Positions 22,957 through 33,448 of a stretch of DNA of 64,000 nt are shown here, one piece after another; positions within the stretch are counted from its first letter, which is position 1, and each line of letters begins with the position of its first letter. The DNA comes from Dermanyssus gallinae (lineage: Eukaryota > Arthropoda > Arachnida > Mesostigmata > Dermanyssidae). A program made the translations under genes and the position numbers. Where the stretch lies: NCBI GenBank assembly GCA_003439945.1, contig QVRM01006019.1:62001-126000 (forward strand), read 5' to 3'. The notes under the pieces were generated by a model. That model was not told the DNA's origin. It did not search any database and saw nothing but the letters and a program-made list of their open reading frames with translations.

Positions 22957-23999
22957 TCCTACTGAAACGCTTCTTGAATTTCCTCGTCGCTGATGAATGG
23001 GTTTAGAAGTGCTAGTTTTTTTCCTTCAGCTTAAATGCCATGGTTGTTCTAAACTTTTTTTGATAAGCTGTATTCGCTGAACTTTTTCGTAAGGCTGTCT
23101 TTCGTCCCTTACCATACTTCTGAATTCAGTCTTCTATGTCAGCCTTATTCAGTCTTTTGAGCGTGCAGGTTGTTTTGTTCAGAGAAATGGCTTGTTTTGT
23201 TTGTTCGCATCCTCTATTCAACCAGGGCTTGTTGTTCGTTTTTGTGGCGAAATAAATCGACTATCTATTTTTCTTTCTATGCTATTAATTCATTAACTAA
23301 ATCAAACTGTTCGTGCGGTTAAAGTGATGTAGTACTTGTTCGAATAGATGGGCAAATTACTCAGCTGCTCGGCTATAGGCGTAGCAACGCATCGGCTACG
23401 ACGAACGTCACATAAAATCAACTGAACTGCGCCTGCGGTTGATAAAATCAAAACAACTTAACTTATTCCATGTGAAAAGCGTTGGGTTTATACATCTATT
23501 GTGAAAGGTATATGTGATTTTATAGGGAACACGATGGGAATACCAATCTAGTTTTTCTTTGTTTAGCATAACATAAAATCACGTATATTATCACATAGAA
23601 GGGTATGTACGACAATTATCATGGTCAAATATGTATTTTTTTTAGTACGCGTATTCCTGCACAAGGAGCGTTACTACATTCAAAAGTGCCGCTACGCACG
23701 TTCAAACGAGGCGGAATACGTCACCAGACCCGCATCTATTCAGCGGGGTTTGACAACGAGCGGCTGGTCTTGGCCCAACGGGCCTATACTCATTCGTACG
23801 TTTTGCTGTCATTGTTAACTCGTTGAACAAATTCTAGACTATCCTCCGTCCACTACGAGCTTGGAACTCAACCTTAGGTATATCTTCAAAGCACCGAGAG
23901 CCGGACATGTTAAGATATCTAGGGTTTCCCCAACAGTCCTTGTGGCAGCATGGCCGCTGACCCTCAGCGGTATGGTTATTCATCTAATCTCAATGAGGA

Positions 24000-24100
24000 T
24001 TGCTCAAAGAAAATTCGATCAACAACAGGGATCGAACCGGGGACCGGTAGACGGCAACCATGACTAGCGCACTAATCCCCTAGACCACGCCGCCACAACT
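24000..24100 (-). repeat. tRNA-derived SINE head (minus)
   Basis: The complement reads gtggcggcgtggtctagggg (A-box) and, about 45 bp on, CCGGTTCGATCCC (B-box). It looks tRNA-like, but the acceptor stem does not pair, so it is called a SINE head rather than a tRNA gene. It is absent from duplication copy A, so it probably inserted after the duplication. Confidence 0.55.
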
Positions 24101-24914
24101 CGTTGAACAGAGAAAACCGTGGTGGGGGTCTAGCAAAGCCTTGCCGTTGTTGTTTGCGCTACCTGTCGGCCGTCTCTTTGGCACAACGAGTGCACCGTTT
24201 TTTACTTTCTTGTCTGAATTGTCAATGAAAGACTCCCAGCCCAGACGTTGCCTAGTCGCAGTATCCCGTCCTATTCCCAACAGTGGCCTGAGAATGCACC
24301 CTTGTGGGACTCTCGCTGTGACGCAATATTCTTCGTCTTTGCTTCTTATCTTCCTGTCATTCAGGTAATCATGGATGATTCTGTCTGATGTCTGGTAAAA
24401 ATATTCTGTAATAAGCTAAAAGTAGTCAAAATCCTGGGCAAAGTACGTATCGTATTCAAATCAAACGGACATAGCGCCCATTATTGGAGCTTCATTAAAA
24501 ACGACTTGGGATCGTTATAAATAAATCCTGTTGCTCCTACTCGCTAAAAACCTAATCGCACATGTTTGTCACGTCCAAGTTTAAAACATAGGCTATTCAA
24601 TAGAACTGCATTTTACAATGCTTAGTTGTTGGTAAAGCGTTGAATACAATTAAAATTAGACGGATTTGAATCAGCCCGCGCTGAGATGGCGGGGAGTCTA
24701 CCGAGTCGCAGATAGCATAAAGCGTGTGAATTGCAATGATGATAAAGCGAATGCTGTTTCCTTTAGCTTGGTGGATGCTGCCGGCAATGCTTGTAAATGC
24801 TATTATTTAAAATAAGGATGTGACCTAGTTGGTGTGGGGGTTCCGAGTGACTGTATACGTTTAGCGAGATAGTGCATAAGGTTCAAGGAAATACGTAAAC
24901 TGCCATTAAACTAA

Positions 24915-25067
24915 ATGGACGACGAATTGCCGCCTAATGTGCGCTATTACGTGGCGGCACAGAGCGTTCTATGTGGCGCCCTAATTGTCATAATTCTTAC
25001 ATCCCTGTTTGTTCGCTTTGCGGTCCCGAGGCTCTTACCATTCGAGTGCAAATACATTTATATATGA
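24915..25067 (+). CDS. Small membrane-type ORF, copy B (50 aa), unknown
   Basis: ATG to TGA, 50 residues: acidic head MDDELPPN, hydrophobic segment SVLCGALIVIILTSLFVRFA, tail RLLPFECKYIYI. It keeps the start, frame and stop of copy A (18357). Many codon differences are silent (for example GCG/GCA, CAG/CAA, GGC/GGT, TCC/TCT, TTT/TTC, AAA/AAG, TAC/TAT). About 60 bp past the stop a GTAAGT occurs in this copy only. Function unknown. Confidence 0.35.
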   Translation: MDDELPPNVRYYVAAQSVLCGALIVIILTSLFVRFAVPRLLPFECKYIYI

Positions 25068-26154
25068 GAGATCCTGCTACCAATGTTCCTTGTCACCTGC
25101 CATATCTGTAAGTCATGCGCCAGCACCACACCCAGCAAAGGATCAGAGCGAGACTTAACCGCGTATTATTCATCGCTTCAGTTGTTTCGCAATGCGTTCT
25201 CGTGTGACTCTCGTCTGACTACGAAGTACCTGCGAGGGACTGATCGGCATGCACTTCTGAATACCTGAAGAGCCTAGAAACGGCTAGGCTAACGCATTCC
25301 GGAGACCTCCTCATATATCGTGCAAACTTCGGCTATAGACATCGAAGCAGATATTAACAACGACAAAGCGAAATGTAGGGATAAACTACCCAGGCGCACT
25401 TAGTTGAGCATTCTATCTTAATAATGGAATACTAGATGGTTTTAAATCGAGTGCCGCGTATTTTTTAGAGACACCAAGCCCTTTCTTGCTACACCATGCA
25501 TGCGTACGACCTAGCCATTTTCGTAGTTGAACTTTGTATGATCTAATAGTCTGTTGTCTCGTCGTTTGAATAGTTTGAGATATACTGTTCGTTGTTGGAT
25601 AGTTTTGAAAGGGGCTGATCTACTACTACTAGTAGTGTTATAGTGTTCTGTCGATACCGTGTTTTAGACGCCATGCATAGAGTTATTTGGTGTATTGCTA
25701 CACGTTCTGTGTCAGAGTTATTCCGCAGAACATAAATGGATGTTTTTATAACTGTTGCTTTTTAATATATACGTAACACGGTATATGTACTATTTATGTA
25801 TATTAACCAGTAAGAGGGAACAGCTACATTCATAGAGCAAGGCGCTACATGAGTGCTCGACGAGCAGTTATACTGGTTTACGCAAACAGAAAGTTGTGCT
25901 TCTTAGATGAACTTGTGAAAAACAGTCTACATTTTGTAAAGAGCTGCTCAGCCAACTATAAAGAATATTTAAAAAGCTCACCAGAGTATCGGATACCGAT
26001 AGCATACTCTGAATCGTGCAGTGAAGAGTAGTTTGCTAAAACATGCGACGTTGCGCTACAAGCACGTCGTTACTGTGATTACCTTTACTGTTTACCTTCG
26101 GACAAGCCTCTCGGACATAAGTTAGCCTCACTATGACTTCATTCTACTTCATTG

Positions 26155-26539
26155 CCAGATGCCAACGCCTTGGTCACAGAGCCCACACCTGCAAAGCAAA
26201 AGAACCCATCAAGCGCATGTGCCATCGCTGGTTCTACGGAACATACAGTACGAGAATGCAATGCTTCGACGCTTCGATGCTTTGCCTGCAACGTACCAAC
26301 CAGGCCATAGCGCCGACAGCATGGCGTGTCCCGCCTATAGGACGCAGGTGCAGGACACCCGCAGACAAGCAACGGGAACAGCCGAGAAGGAAGTTACTGA
26401 TTTTGAACGCAGTGCCGCGCAGGATTCTCAAATAAACGCCCGCCGACATACTTTAATAGAGAGTAAAAAGTCACGGTACCGGCTGACGACGGAGCATCAG
26501 AGTGGCAGATGGTTAACCGCCTTTCAACGCAATGATTAA
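26155..26539 (+). pseudogene. R1-like copy 2 ORF1 remnant
   Basis: Zinc-knuckle pieces in shifting frames: ARCQRLGHRAHTC, then a cysteine segment MCHRWFYGTYSTR, then CFACN and HSADSMACPAYR, which match copy 1's third knuckle (EGHRADAMSCPMYR). Frameshifts separate them, so no ORF1 protein is possible. Confidence 0.7.
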
Positions 26540-26822
26540 GATCCTTCAGACAAATATCAACAGGTGCAGGGCAGTCCATGATCTGCTCGATATTTACGTT
26601 CAAAAACGCAATATATCAATTTGTTTCCTGTCCGAACCGAACACCTTCGTAGCACGCAGTCACACTAACTCAATCAAAGACGAGGCTGTAGACACCTCAA
26701 TTTGGTGGACCGGTCAAGAGGCCTCCCTGAATAAGCAGGGTAGAGGATTCGCGTGGACCAGTTTCCCACCCCGCCCTCTCACGAAGACCGCAAGTCTGCC
26801 TCTTAGACCTAATATAAATTAA
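26532..26822 (+). pseudogene. R1-like copy 2 ORF2, N-terminal endonuclease part
   Basis: Starts with an ATG directly at MIKILQTNINRCRAVHD, the conserved endonuclease first strand. SEPN follows near residue 35 and then VDTSIWWTGQ, parallel to the 2.6 kb copy. The frame is lost before GDFN. Scattered homology to the linker (DPWVLPYK, near 27150) continues to about 27270. Confidence 0.8.
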
Positions 26823-27274
26823 TGACACCTTGCTTAGCCTCATCGAAGACTGGGCAGTAAAAGAGCACCAAGAGACTGTCAGCAAGTACCGTAAGCTTCT
26901 CAGTGGTCAAACCGACCAGGCGCCGCACTGAGCCCGCCAAGCGACATACATGACAAATGAGAAGACTAAAAAGGGGTACGCTTATAGAAACGCTTAACAA
27001 CCGATATGCACATCTCCAGGAAATAGAAGTTGATGAACAAAGCGTCGGCCCAGTCTAGAAAGAAAAAGCTGTTATGAGACCTATAGAGCGGGGCGGCGGG
27101 TCTTGGACGACTATAGCCAGATGGAAAGACCTGATCGAGAAAGTCCAAATAGACCCATGGGTCTTACCCTACAAAGGTGGTAATGGGTAAACTGCGGTTT
27201 CGCTCACCTCCATTTCCGGTCAAAAAGCTTACCGAGCTAGAATTAAAAAAAAGTTTTAAGGTTTTTAAAAAGGT

Positions 27275-28133
27275 TGTTTTTAACTTATCGAGCTAGCTAC
27301 GACGGAATTCTCCGAAGAGCACAAGTGATACAGAATGATGCAATTAGAGCCATTTTTGCTAGAAGGCGAAGGGATTCGGTCCGTGACTTGCTCATTTGTT
27401 TTAACCTACTCACGGTAGAAAGCATTTACTCCCTGCGGGTTTCAATGTTAGCGTACAAAATTTCGCGTAGTATTGTGCCTATGGAGATTGCATTTGCACT
27501 AGCCCCTACCCTGAGTCGAACATCAGGTAGGCGCGCAACAACTTTTGCAGTGCCCTCTGTATCCTTGAAGTCTAGTCAACACGCACTTGCGTACCGCCTT
27601 CCTGAAACCTGGACCCGCATTCCTAAACGCATAAGATGCCTCACCACGAAACACCTCTTCTCTCGCGAGTTAAAGCAGTGGCTGTTAATTTCACAGTCGG
27701 AACCAGGTGTGTGATCTAGGTATAGTTGGTATTACAAATGTTGTGCTTCGTATACGAGGACACACCTAGTTTGATTGTATTTATTCACATGTTTTTAGAC
27801 ATAGTTGTTGTAAGTTGTGTTGATGCTGTACTAGTGGACTACTTCGTTTGTGTGTTATATTTGCAAGTTTGTTGCCTCATGTGGTGTTCGGCGTTCTAAC
27901 AAACGCACCAATTGCTGCTTTGAAGTTCTTGTGTAAATCATTAACCACTGTAATACCATTGTGTGTAAAGTGCTTATACAAAGCACTCCTTGGATTTTGT
28001 CGAGAGTAATTATCTGCTTTGTTGTTTGATTCATATTTTTTCAACCATTTTTTTTACCGAGAACTTAAGCGTTGTGAAATGCAATTCCGTGAATAAACCA
28101 TGTTTGAAATTGAAATTGAAAAATTGAAAATAG
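27275..28133 (+). mobile_element. LINE 3'-end insertion inside R1-like copy 2
   Basis: Holds a 146-codon frame to a stop at 27714 (AQVIQNDAIRAIFARRRRD..., the usual thumb/C-terminal region of Jockey/CR1-like ORF2), then a 3' UTR of about 400 bp. It ends with ttccgtgaataaaccatg and imperfect attgaa repeats. The R1 sequence is interrupted on either side; the two flanks correspond to positions about 150 codons apart, so R1 coding sequence is missing at this point. Confidence 0.75.
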
Positions 28134-28498
28134 TTCCGAATCTATTTCTCTCTCAGGAACCCCGACCTTGACTGCACAATTGAGGCCGACCCTTCGGCGA
28201 AAATCATAAGAAGCGAAAGGCTAAATTAGGAGATCACGCCTAAGGAAGCGCTTTCGCGGACTCAATTCAGGTTTCGACGAGGCAGCACTGGATGCTATCC
28301 ATCATGTCCTTGAGCGATCTGGACACGAGGCGATCCGGCCCCACAAATCTAGATCCCTCGTGTAATTGATACATCTCTATGTGCGAAACGCATTTAATAC
28401 GGCGAACTGAAACGTCATCCTTCAGACTCTAAAGAGTAGGAATTTCTCTTCCTACCTCCGCCGCATTTTATATTCTTTTCTGAATGACCAAACGCTTA
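28134..28498 (+). pseudogene. R1-like copy 2 RT fragment, left of mariner
   Basis: Encodes, with stops and frame changes, EALSRTQFRFRRGSTLDAIH and VRNAFNTANWNVILQTLKS, equivalent to NQHGFRKGHSTLD and VKNTFNSANW in copy 1. It is cut by the mariner at TA 28497-28498. Confidence 0.8.
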
Positions 28499-29818
28499 CG
28501 AGGTGTGTTCAAAAAGTATCGCGACTTTTGAATTTTCGCGGGTTACGTATATTCGAATTTCGATTTTTTGTGGCGTTATGTTGGTACACATGTCTCTCAC
28601 TTATGCCGACAAGCTCGGCCATTTTGAATGTTTAGTTAATTGTTGACAGCTGCTTTGCTTGCACGTGTTTTGGATCGTCTTCGATTTTTACCTATTCAAA
28701 AACATGGATCAAAGAACCTGTATCAAATTTTGTGTGAAAAACGAAATTAAGTGCGCGGATGCATTCCGAATGTTGACTGTGGCATACGGAGAAGCTACCT
28801 TGGACCGAAGCAACGTTTATCGGTGGTACAAAATGTTCTCAGAAGGCCGAGAAGATGTGAACGACGAAGAGCGTGCCGGACGCCCGAGCACTTCAACAAC
28901 AGACGAAAAAATTAATGAAGTGGAGAAAATGGTATTGGTTAATCGTCGAATCACCGTTAGAGAAGTTGCTGAGGACCTAAACATATCGATTGGCTCGTGC
29001 CATTCGATTTTTATCAATGATTTGGGCATGAGACGGGTCGCCGCGAAATTCGTACCAAAATTGCTCAATTGCGACCAAAAACAGCATCGCATGAACATTG
29101 CTAATGAGATGTTGGACTCTGTCCGCGACGACCCAAATTTGCTCCAGAGGGTCATAACTGGTGACGAATCGTGGGTTTATGGTTATGACGTGGAAACCAA
29201 AGCTCAATCATCTCAATGGAAGCTGCCGCACGAACCAAGACCAAAAAAAGCGCGCCAAGTTCGGTCGAATGTGAAAGTTTTGCTGACAGTTTTCTTCGAT
29301 TGCAGGGGCGTGGTGCATCATGAGTTATTGCCACAGGGTAGAACGGTCAATAAGGAATATTACCTGCAAGTTATGCGCAATTTGCGCGAAGCAATCCGCC
29401 AGAAACGCCCGGATTTGTGGAAGAACAAAAATTGGCTTTTGCACCACGATAACGCCCCTGCTCACACATCGTTGCTTGTGCGCGAGTTTTTGGCCAAAAA
29501 CAACACACTAATGATGCCGCAGCCACCGTATTCCCCAGATCTGGCCCCCTGTGACTTTTTCTTGTTCCCTAAACTGAAGAGGCCCATGAAAGGACGACGT
29601 TACGCTACGCTTGACGAGATAAAGACGGCATCGAAGGAGGAGCTGAACAAGATAAAAAAAATGGTTTTTTGAAGTGCTTCGAAGATTGGAAAAACCGTTG
29701 GCACAAGTGTATAATATCTCATGGGGATTACTTTGAAGGGGACAAAATAGATATTCATGAATAAATGAATAATTTTTGAAAAAACACAACCGTCGCGATA
29801 CTTTTTGAACACACCTCG
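28499..29818 (+). mobile_element. mariner element (DD34D), nearly complete
   Basis: A 1,320-bp element. The terminal inverted repeats start cgaggtgtgttcaaaaagta and are identical for 27 bp at both ends. It is flanked by TA at 28497-28498 and 29819-29820, the target duplication expected for Tc1/mariner transposons. It encodes one transposase. Inserted in the RT region of R1-like copy 2. Confidence 0.97.
28704..29764 (+). pseudogene. mariner transposase, single C-terminal frameshift
   Basis: The natural start is ATG 28704 (MDQRTCIKFCVKNEIKCADA). The N-terminal paired-type DNA-binding half contains two helix-turn-helix segments (about 5-55 and 80-110, the latter with VREVAEDLNISIGS). The catalytic core has TGDESWVYGYD, HHDNAPAHTS and YSPDLAPCDFFLFP; 34 residues separate the last two aspartates (DD34D). 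The frame ends early at 29672 in an A8/T6 region. The expected C-terminal segment (KCFEDWKNRWHKCI) continues in another frame to 29764. All three catalytic Asp are present, so only this one lesion, which may be a homopolymer error, breaks an otherwise full-length protein of about 350 residues. Confidence 0.95.
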
Positions 29819-29820
29819 TA

Positions 29821-30795
29821 TATATGGAGAGAGAATTACCCGGCATATTACGGTAGAAGTCCCGCAGGGCTCCGTTTTGGGCCCGGTTCTACGAAACTTG
29901 GCTTACGACGTAGTCCTACAGCTCCAAGATCTCCCAGAGGGCGTTGAAACCATTGCCTACGCGGACAGTCTGGCAGTGCTGGTAAAAGCCCGCAGGGAGT
30001 CGACACTTGATATGCGAGCGGATTGAGGTTGCGGGTCACCTCATTCCAACAAAAAGGAGGCAAACTACCTAGGTGTCATCCTTCACATCAGGTTTTCGGG
30101 AAACGCACATGCCAAATACATTTCTCAGAAAGTATCAAGGGTTACTCAAATCCTAGCCAAAATACTTTCTTGAGAGCTAGTGAAGGCCGACGCAAGCTAG
30201 TGGCCTCTGTCGCTGAACCTACTGCGCTATACGCTTTTCCTGTCCGGGCCGATCTTGTACTCCGCACAAAACGTGACCGACGAGATTTTTGGGCCTCACA
30301 AAGAGGCATGGCAATAAGAGTTTGCTGGGCTTATAGAACCGTCCGTTCAGTCGTACTGATTGTCCTTGTACTCCAGTTCTCTTGGGATCTGGTGGCGGGG
30401 AAAAAGAGCGAGAGAAGACTCGAGGAAGATTTAGCGTGGGTGCTAGCACGCAAATCCACATTTTGCGCATGGGCTTCCAAATGGGCCAACCTCTCTTCTG
30501 CCGATAATAGCGGGAAATGGACGCGATTAGTCATCCCATATTGAAAGGATTGGTTTAAAGGGCCTGGGCAGAGGCCGCTCACATATTACGCACACAGGCT
30601 TTGACTGCCGATGAACGGTTTCGTACTTATATGAGAAGAATTGGCAAAACGACAGTGGACACGTGCGTGGTATGCACATTAGGAGAACCCGTCACAGTCA
30701 GCCATACAATTGAAACCTGTGCTGCACTCGGGCCGGCGCGACGAGCCTCCTCGTACATGATGGCTGAAAAATCAACAGCAAAGATTGTCGCCTAA
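29821..30795 (+). pseudogene. R1-like copy 2 RT and C-terminus, right of mariner
   Basis: Resumes with VEVPQGSVLGPVLRNLAYD, then TIAYADSLAVLV. The catalytic pair is mutated (ADS instead of ADD). Thumb remnants follow to about 30540, then CVVCTLGEPVTVSHTIETC (30661-30720), the terminal CCHC knuckle. Several frameshifts are present. Confidence 0.85.
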
Positions 30796-30969
30796 ATGAT
30801 ACAACCTCCACCGACTAGGCGGAAAGAGTCTTTTTCTCTAGACGCCACTATGAGGCAGAAGACATATCTAGAGGACGCCCGGAGGTCACGCTTCCGGTCA
30901 AGTCAACCTACTCTGCTAGTGATCCATGGAGTCCCACCCTCAGTTCGCGAGGTTTGCGTAGGTCTACGA

Positions 30970-31169
30970 GGAGGTTAAAGCAAGAGGCTCTCCTCTCCTA
31001 GTCTCGAGTACTGTTACGTAATTCCGAACTAAGAGGAGATGACTTTTTGTGGGTATTATACGTTCGGCAATGAATTCAATCACATACTCTCCGTCCGAGT
31101 CGAGTCCCACCCTATCCGTCAACAACATCGACCCATGTGCGTAAAAGCATTTGCCCCTAATAAAAAAAG
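30970..31169 (+). repeat. R1-like 3' UTR of copy 2
   Basis: The blocks gtgggtattata, gagtcccaccctatcc and gcgtaaaagcatttgcccc, then an A run, match the 3' end of copy 1 (5710-5830) and the minus-strand fragment at 37110-37230. Confidence 0.75.
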
Positions 31170-31567
31170 GTCTTCGTTCAGACTCGATGCACCAAAGGTT
31201 GTCGACGGGGGTAAGGGGCGTGAAGGTACTTGACACTAGAGAGAAGTTGCATCTCAACGCCTCGTTTCTGATGGTTCAGATCTCGTTAAAACAGTGCTAT
31301 GGGCCATCAGGGGAAGTGGCGAGTGCCCTATCAGATCAGTTGACCGGGGTCGCTCACGGGTTCCCCCACTTGTCACCTTGTCTCAACCCCTGCAAACGCG
31401 TTTGATTTAAAGTGGCGCTTTTTTCAGCCGTACCGGCCTCAAAAAAATGCTGCCTCTCCTTACATCTTCTGTGCTTTGCTCTTAGCACCTCCTGTGCTAC
31501 TTCCGCTTCCAATTTATATGCCTAGGTCGAGCCCAGGATCTACTTCATAATGCATTTCGAGGAGGTC

Positions 31568-31930
31568 CTAAATTTCAGGGGGGGGGGGGTTATTCCCGCC
31601 GTGGATCATTTCTCTCGAATGCGTCTGATCGCCACGGTTCTGGCCTCTCCCCATGCCTGGCATCTGAAGAGCGTGTGTTGCGGACTGTCCTCCAGGGCAT
31701 CTTCGCAGAAAAGACATGTTTCTGATGGGGCCTTCCCTATTCGATAGAGTATGATAGTTAGGTAGAGGGTTTGGTCCTGGCCTTGCTGTGTATTTAGTAG
31801 CAGTTTGGTTAGGCTCTTTCGGGGACATCGAAGAAAATGGCGTCCCGCTTGACTTGCCAGTCTGCTAAAGCGGCTTTTCGTTCTCGTTGTTTGACGCTTT
31901 CTGTAAGTGTGCCAATATCCCACGGGCGCC
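31568..31930 (-). pseudogene. R1-type ORF2 C-terminal fragment (minus)
   Basis: Two overlapping minus frames carry LYRIGKAPSETCLFCEDALE and HTLFRCQAWG, a CLFC-x(n)-H-x4-C knuckle with the usual RIGK lead-in. The RT core is absent. A G10 run at 31577-31586 marks its lower edge. The 31170-31567 interval is unassigned. Confidence 0.65.
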
Positions 31931-32122
31931 TTAAAGTCCCAGGGAATATCTCCGGTAAGCAGCGGAGCTGCGTTTGTGCTGATTGTTCTGTACCCTTGTG
32001 TTACCCTAAGTGCTGCGATCCGCTGCGTGTTGCGTAGAATTAGCTTTGATTTCTTTGACTTAAGGGTCGCTCTGGGCCATATGGCAGCCCCAAAGAGCGC
32101 GCTAGACTCTGTTAGGGCGATA

Positions 32123-32750
32123 TAAGAAATTGTAGAGCTCGTTAAGGCAAATCGTTTTTTTAATGGAACACGATTCCTGAGAAATCTTTTTTCAGAGTGA
32201 GAGTGAAATTACTACAATTTGTGACACTGGTGTTTTTGCCCGACATAGGAGCACAAAATGTGCAATTGTGAGACAATCAGTCTTCCTATACGGAAACTAA
32301 CACTGTCGTGTTTGCGAGAAAATTCTGCTTCCTCTCAAGAATGTACAAGGCCGGTCAGAAGATGCGACATGGTCGTTTAAATGAGAATTCGCAAAAATAA
32401 AGTTATTTTATTAGCTTTCACACCAAATATCAAACCATTACTCTACGACCCTACCTACAGTGCTCAAAACTAACATAATCAGGCAAACACACATCTATTG
32501 ACGATCATTTTGGTACCAAACTTAAGCCAATGCGATGAGCTGATTGCGGAATAATTACGATTTTTCGGCGGGATGTCCAGATTAAGTGCATGCATAAATG
32601 ACTGTGTAGCGACGCTGACTACCACCGACGTGTCGCGCGACAGCCACAGCGTCGCCACACAGTCATTTATTTATGCATGCACTTAATCTGGACATCCCGC
32701 CGAAAAATGTCAATTACTCCGCAACCACAGCTCGCATTGCCATAAGTGCC
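32123..32750. mobile_element. Fold-back element, truncated copy
   Basis: Shares several hundred bases with the complete 1,000-bp element at 62147-63146 (for example attgtagagctcgttaa, agtgagagtgaaattactac, ggcgggatgtccagattaag). The left terminus is missing and the right arm stops after ccataag. The core hairpin is strong: 32547-32616 pairs with 32648-32722 over about 70 bp with few mismatches. Confidence 0.88.
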
Positions 32751-33396
32751 ATCAGGCACCGGTGGACTTTTTTTTACTTTGCATGCAAACTTATGCGCAG
32801 CGGCGACGCGTCGATATTTTTTTTAGAATAGCTGACCAGATAACTGACAGGTTGTACGCAAATGAATTGCTATAAAATCCCAAAAACCCAGGAGTCACTT
32901 CATAGATCATCGCACGACCTATAAAGTGCTCGTGATAAGACGAGTGGCAACGTAATTTCTGTAGGTGCAGTTCTCTAAATGCTTTCTAAATTTCGATGTC
33001 CTGCATTTCTGGGAAATCCTAAAATCTAACGTAGTAGAACCCTCCAGGGTAAATATTCTATTGGCAGCCAGTGGGCCATGAGAAATGTAAACATTTAGGA
33101 CTAAGCGCTTACGTCTTTTTAAAAATGGCTCTAAGGGACCATTAGTAAACTTTAAATGACGTATCGCAGAGATTATGGGGTAAAATTTAGGGGAAATATA
33201 ATGTAGATGGAGTTGCCACTCTACATGTTCTATTAAAAAGAGTCCCAGGGGCTTAGTGGGTTTGAGAAAATCCGACTTTCCGAGCGAGAAGTTCTAGGTT
33301 ATTAGTCATGAACAGCACTATCGGAGGGGAACGAAAAACAACGCATACGGTTTTCTTCTTTTATTTACATTAAAAACGAGTTTAAAACTGTTACCA
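32751..33396. other. Unassigned AT-rich stretch
   Basis: No coding or repeat signature recognised. Confidence 0.5.
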
Positions 33397-33448
33397 TGTA
33401 CCAATAACCTTTTCTACATATTTGGATGTAGAAAAGGTCATTGGTACA
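33397..33448. repeat. Short hairpin, 23-bp stem and 6-nt loop
   Basis: Arms 33397-33419 and 33426-33448 are complementary at 22 of 23 positions. The exception is A-C on plus RNA and a G-U pair on minus RNA, so the minus transcript would be fully paired. No gene is nearby; 33449-34800 contains only unrecognised frames. Confidence 0.85.

Larger units (their letters stand above)
22957..25860. repeat. Direct duplication, copy B
   Basis: Partner of 17113-19150. It is longer because a block including a SINE-like unit (24000-24100) and other sequence sits between matched segments. See copy A for anchors. Confidence 0.75.
26150..31169 (+). mobile_element. R1-like LINE copy 2, decayed, with two nested insertions
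   Basis: The pieces are ORF1 zinc-knuckle sequence (about 26155-26340), ORF2 start (26532), endonuclease/linker remnants to about 27270, RT fragments 28134-28498 and 29821-30025, thumb and C-terminal CCHC (to about 30720), and the 3' UTR ending in a short A run (about 31163-31169). It is interrupted by a LINE 3' end (27275-28133) and by mariner (28499-29818). Multiple stops are present. The DNA 5' of it (25861-26149) contains no recognisable feature. It starts within the same ORF1 zinc knuckle as copy 1. Confidence 0.85.

Noticed and set aside
24000..24100. Genuine tRNA gene on the minus strand
   Set aside because: A- and B-box-like sequences are present, but the acceptor stem does not pair and no anticodon arm is convincing; a SINE head is more likely. 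The same reasoning applies to 12.4, 20.9, 21.4 and 39.4 kb.
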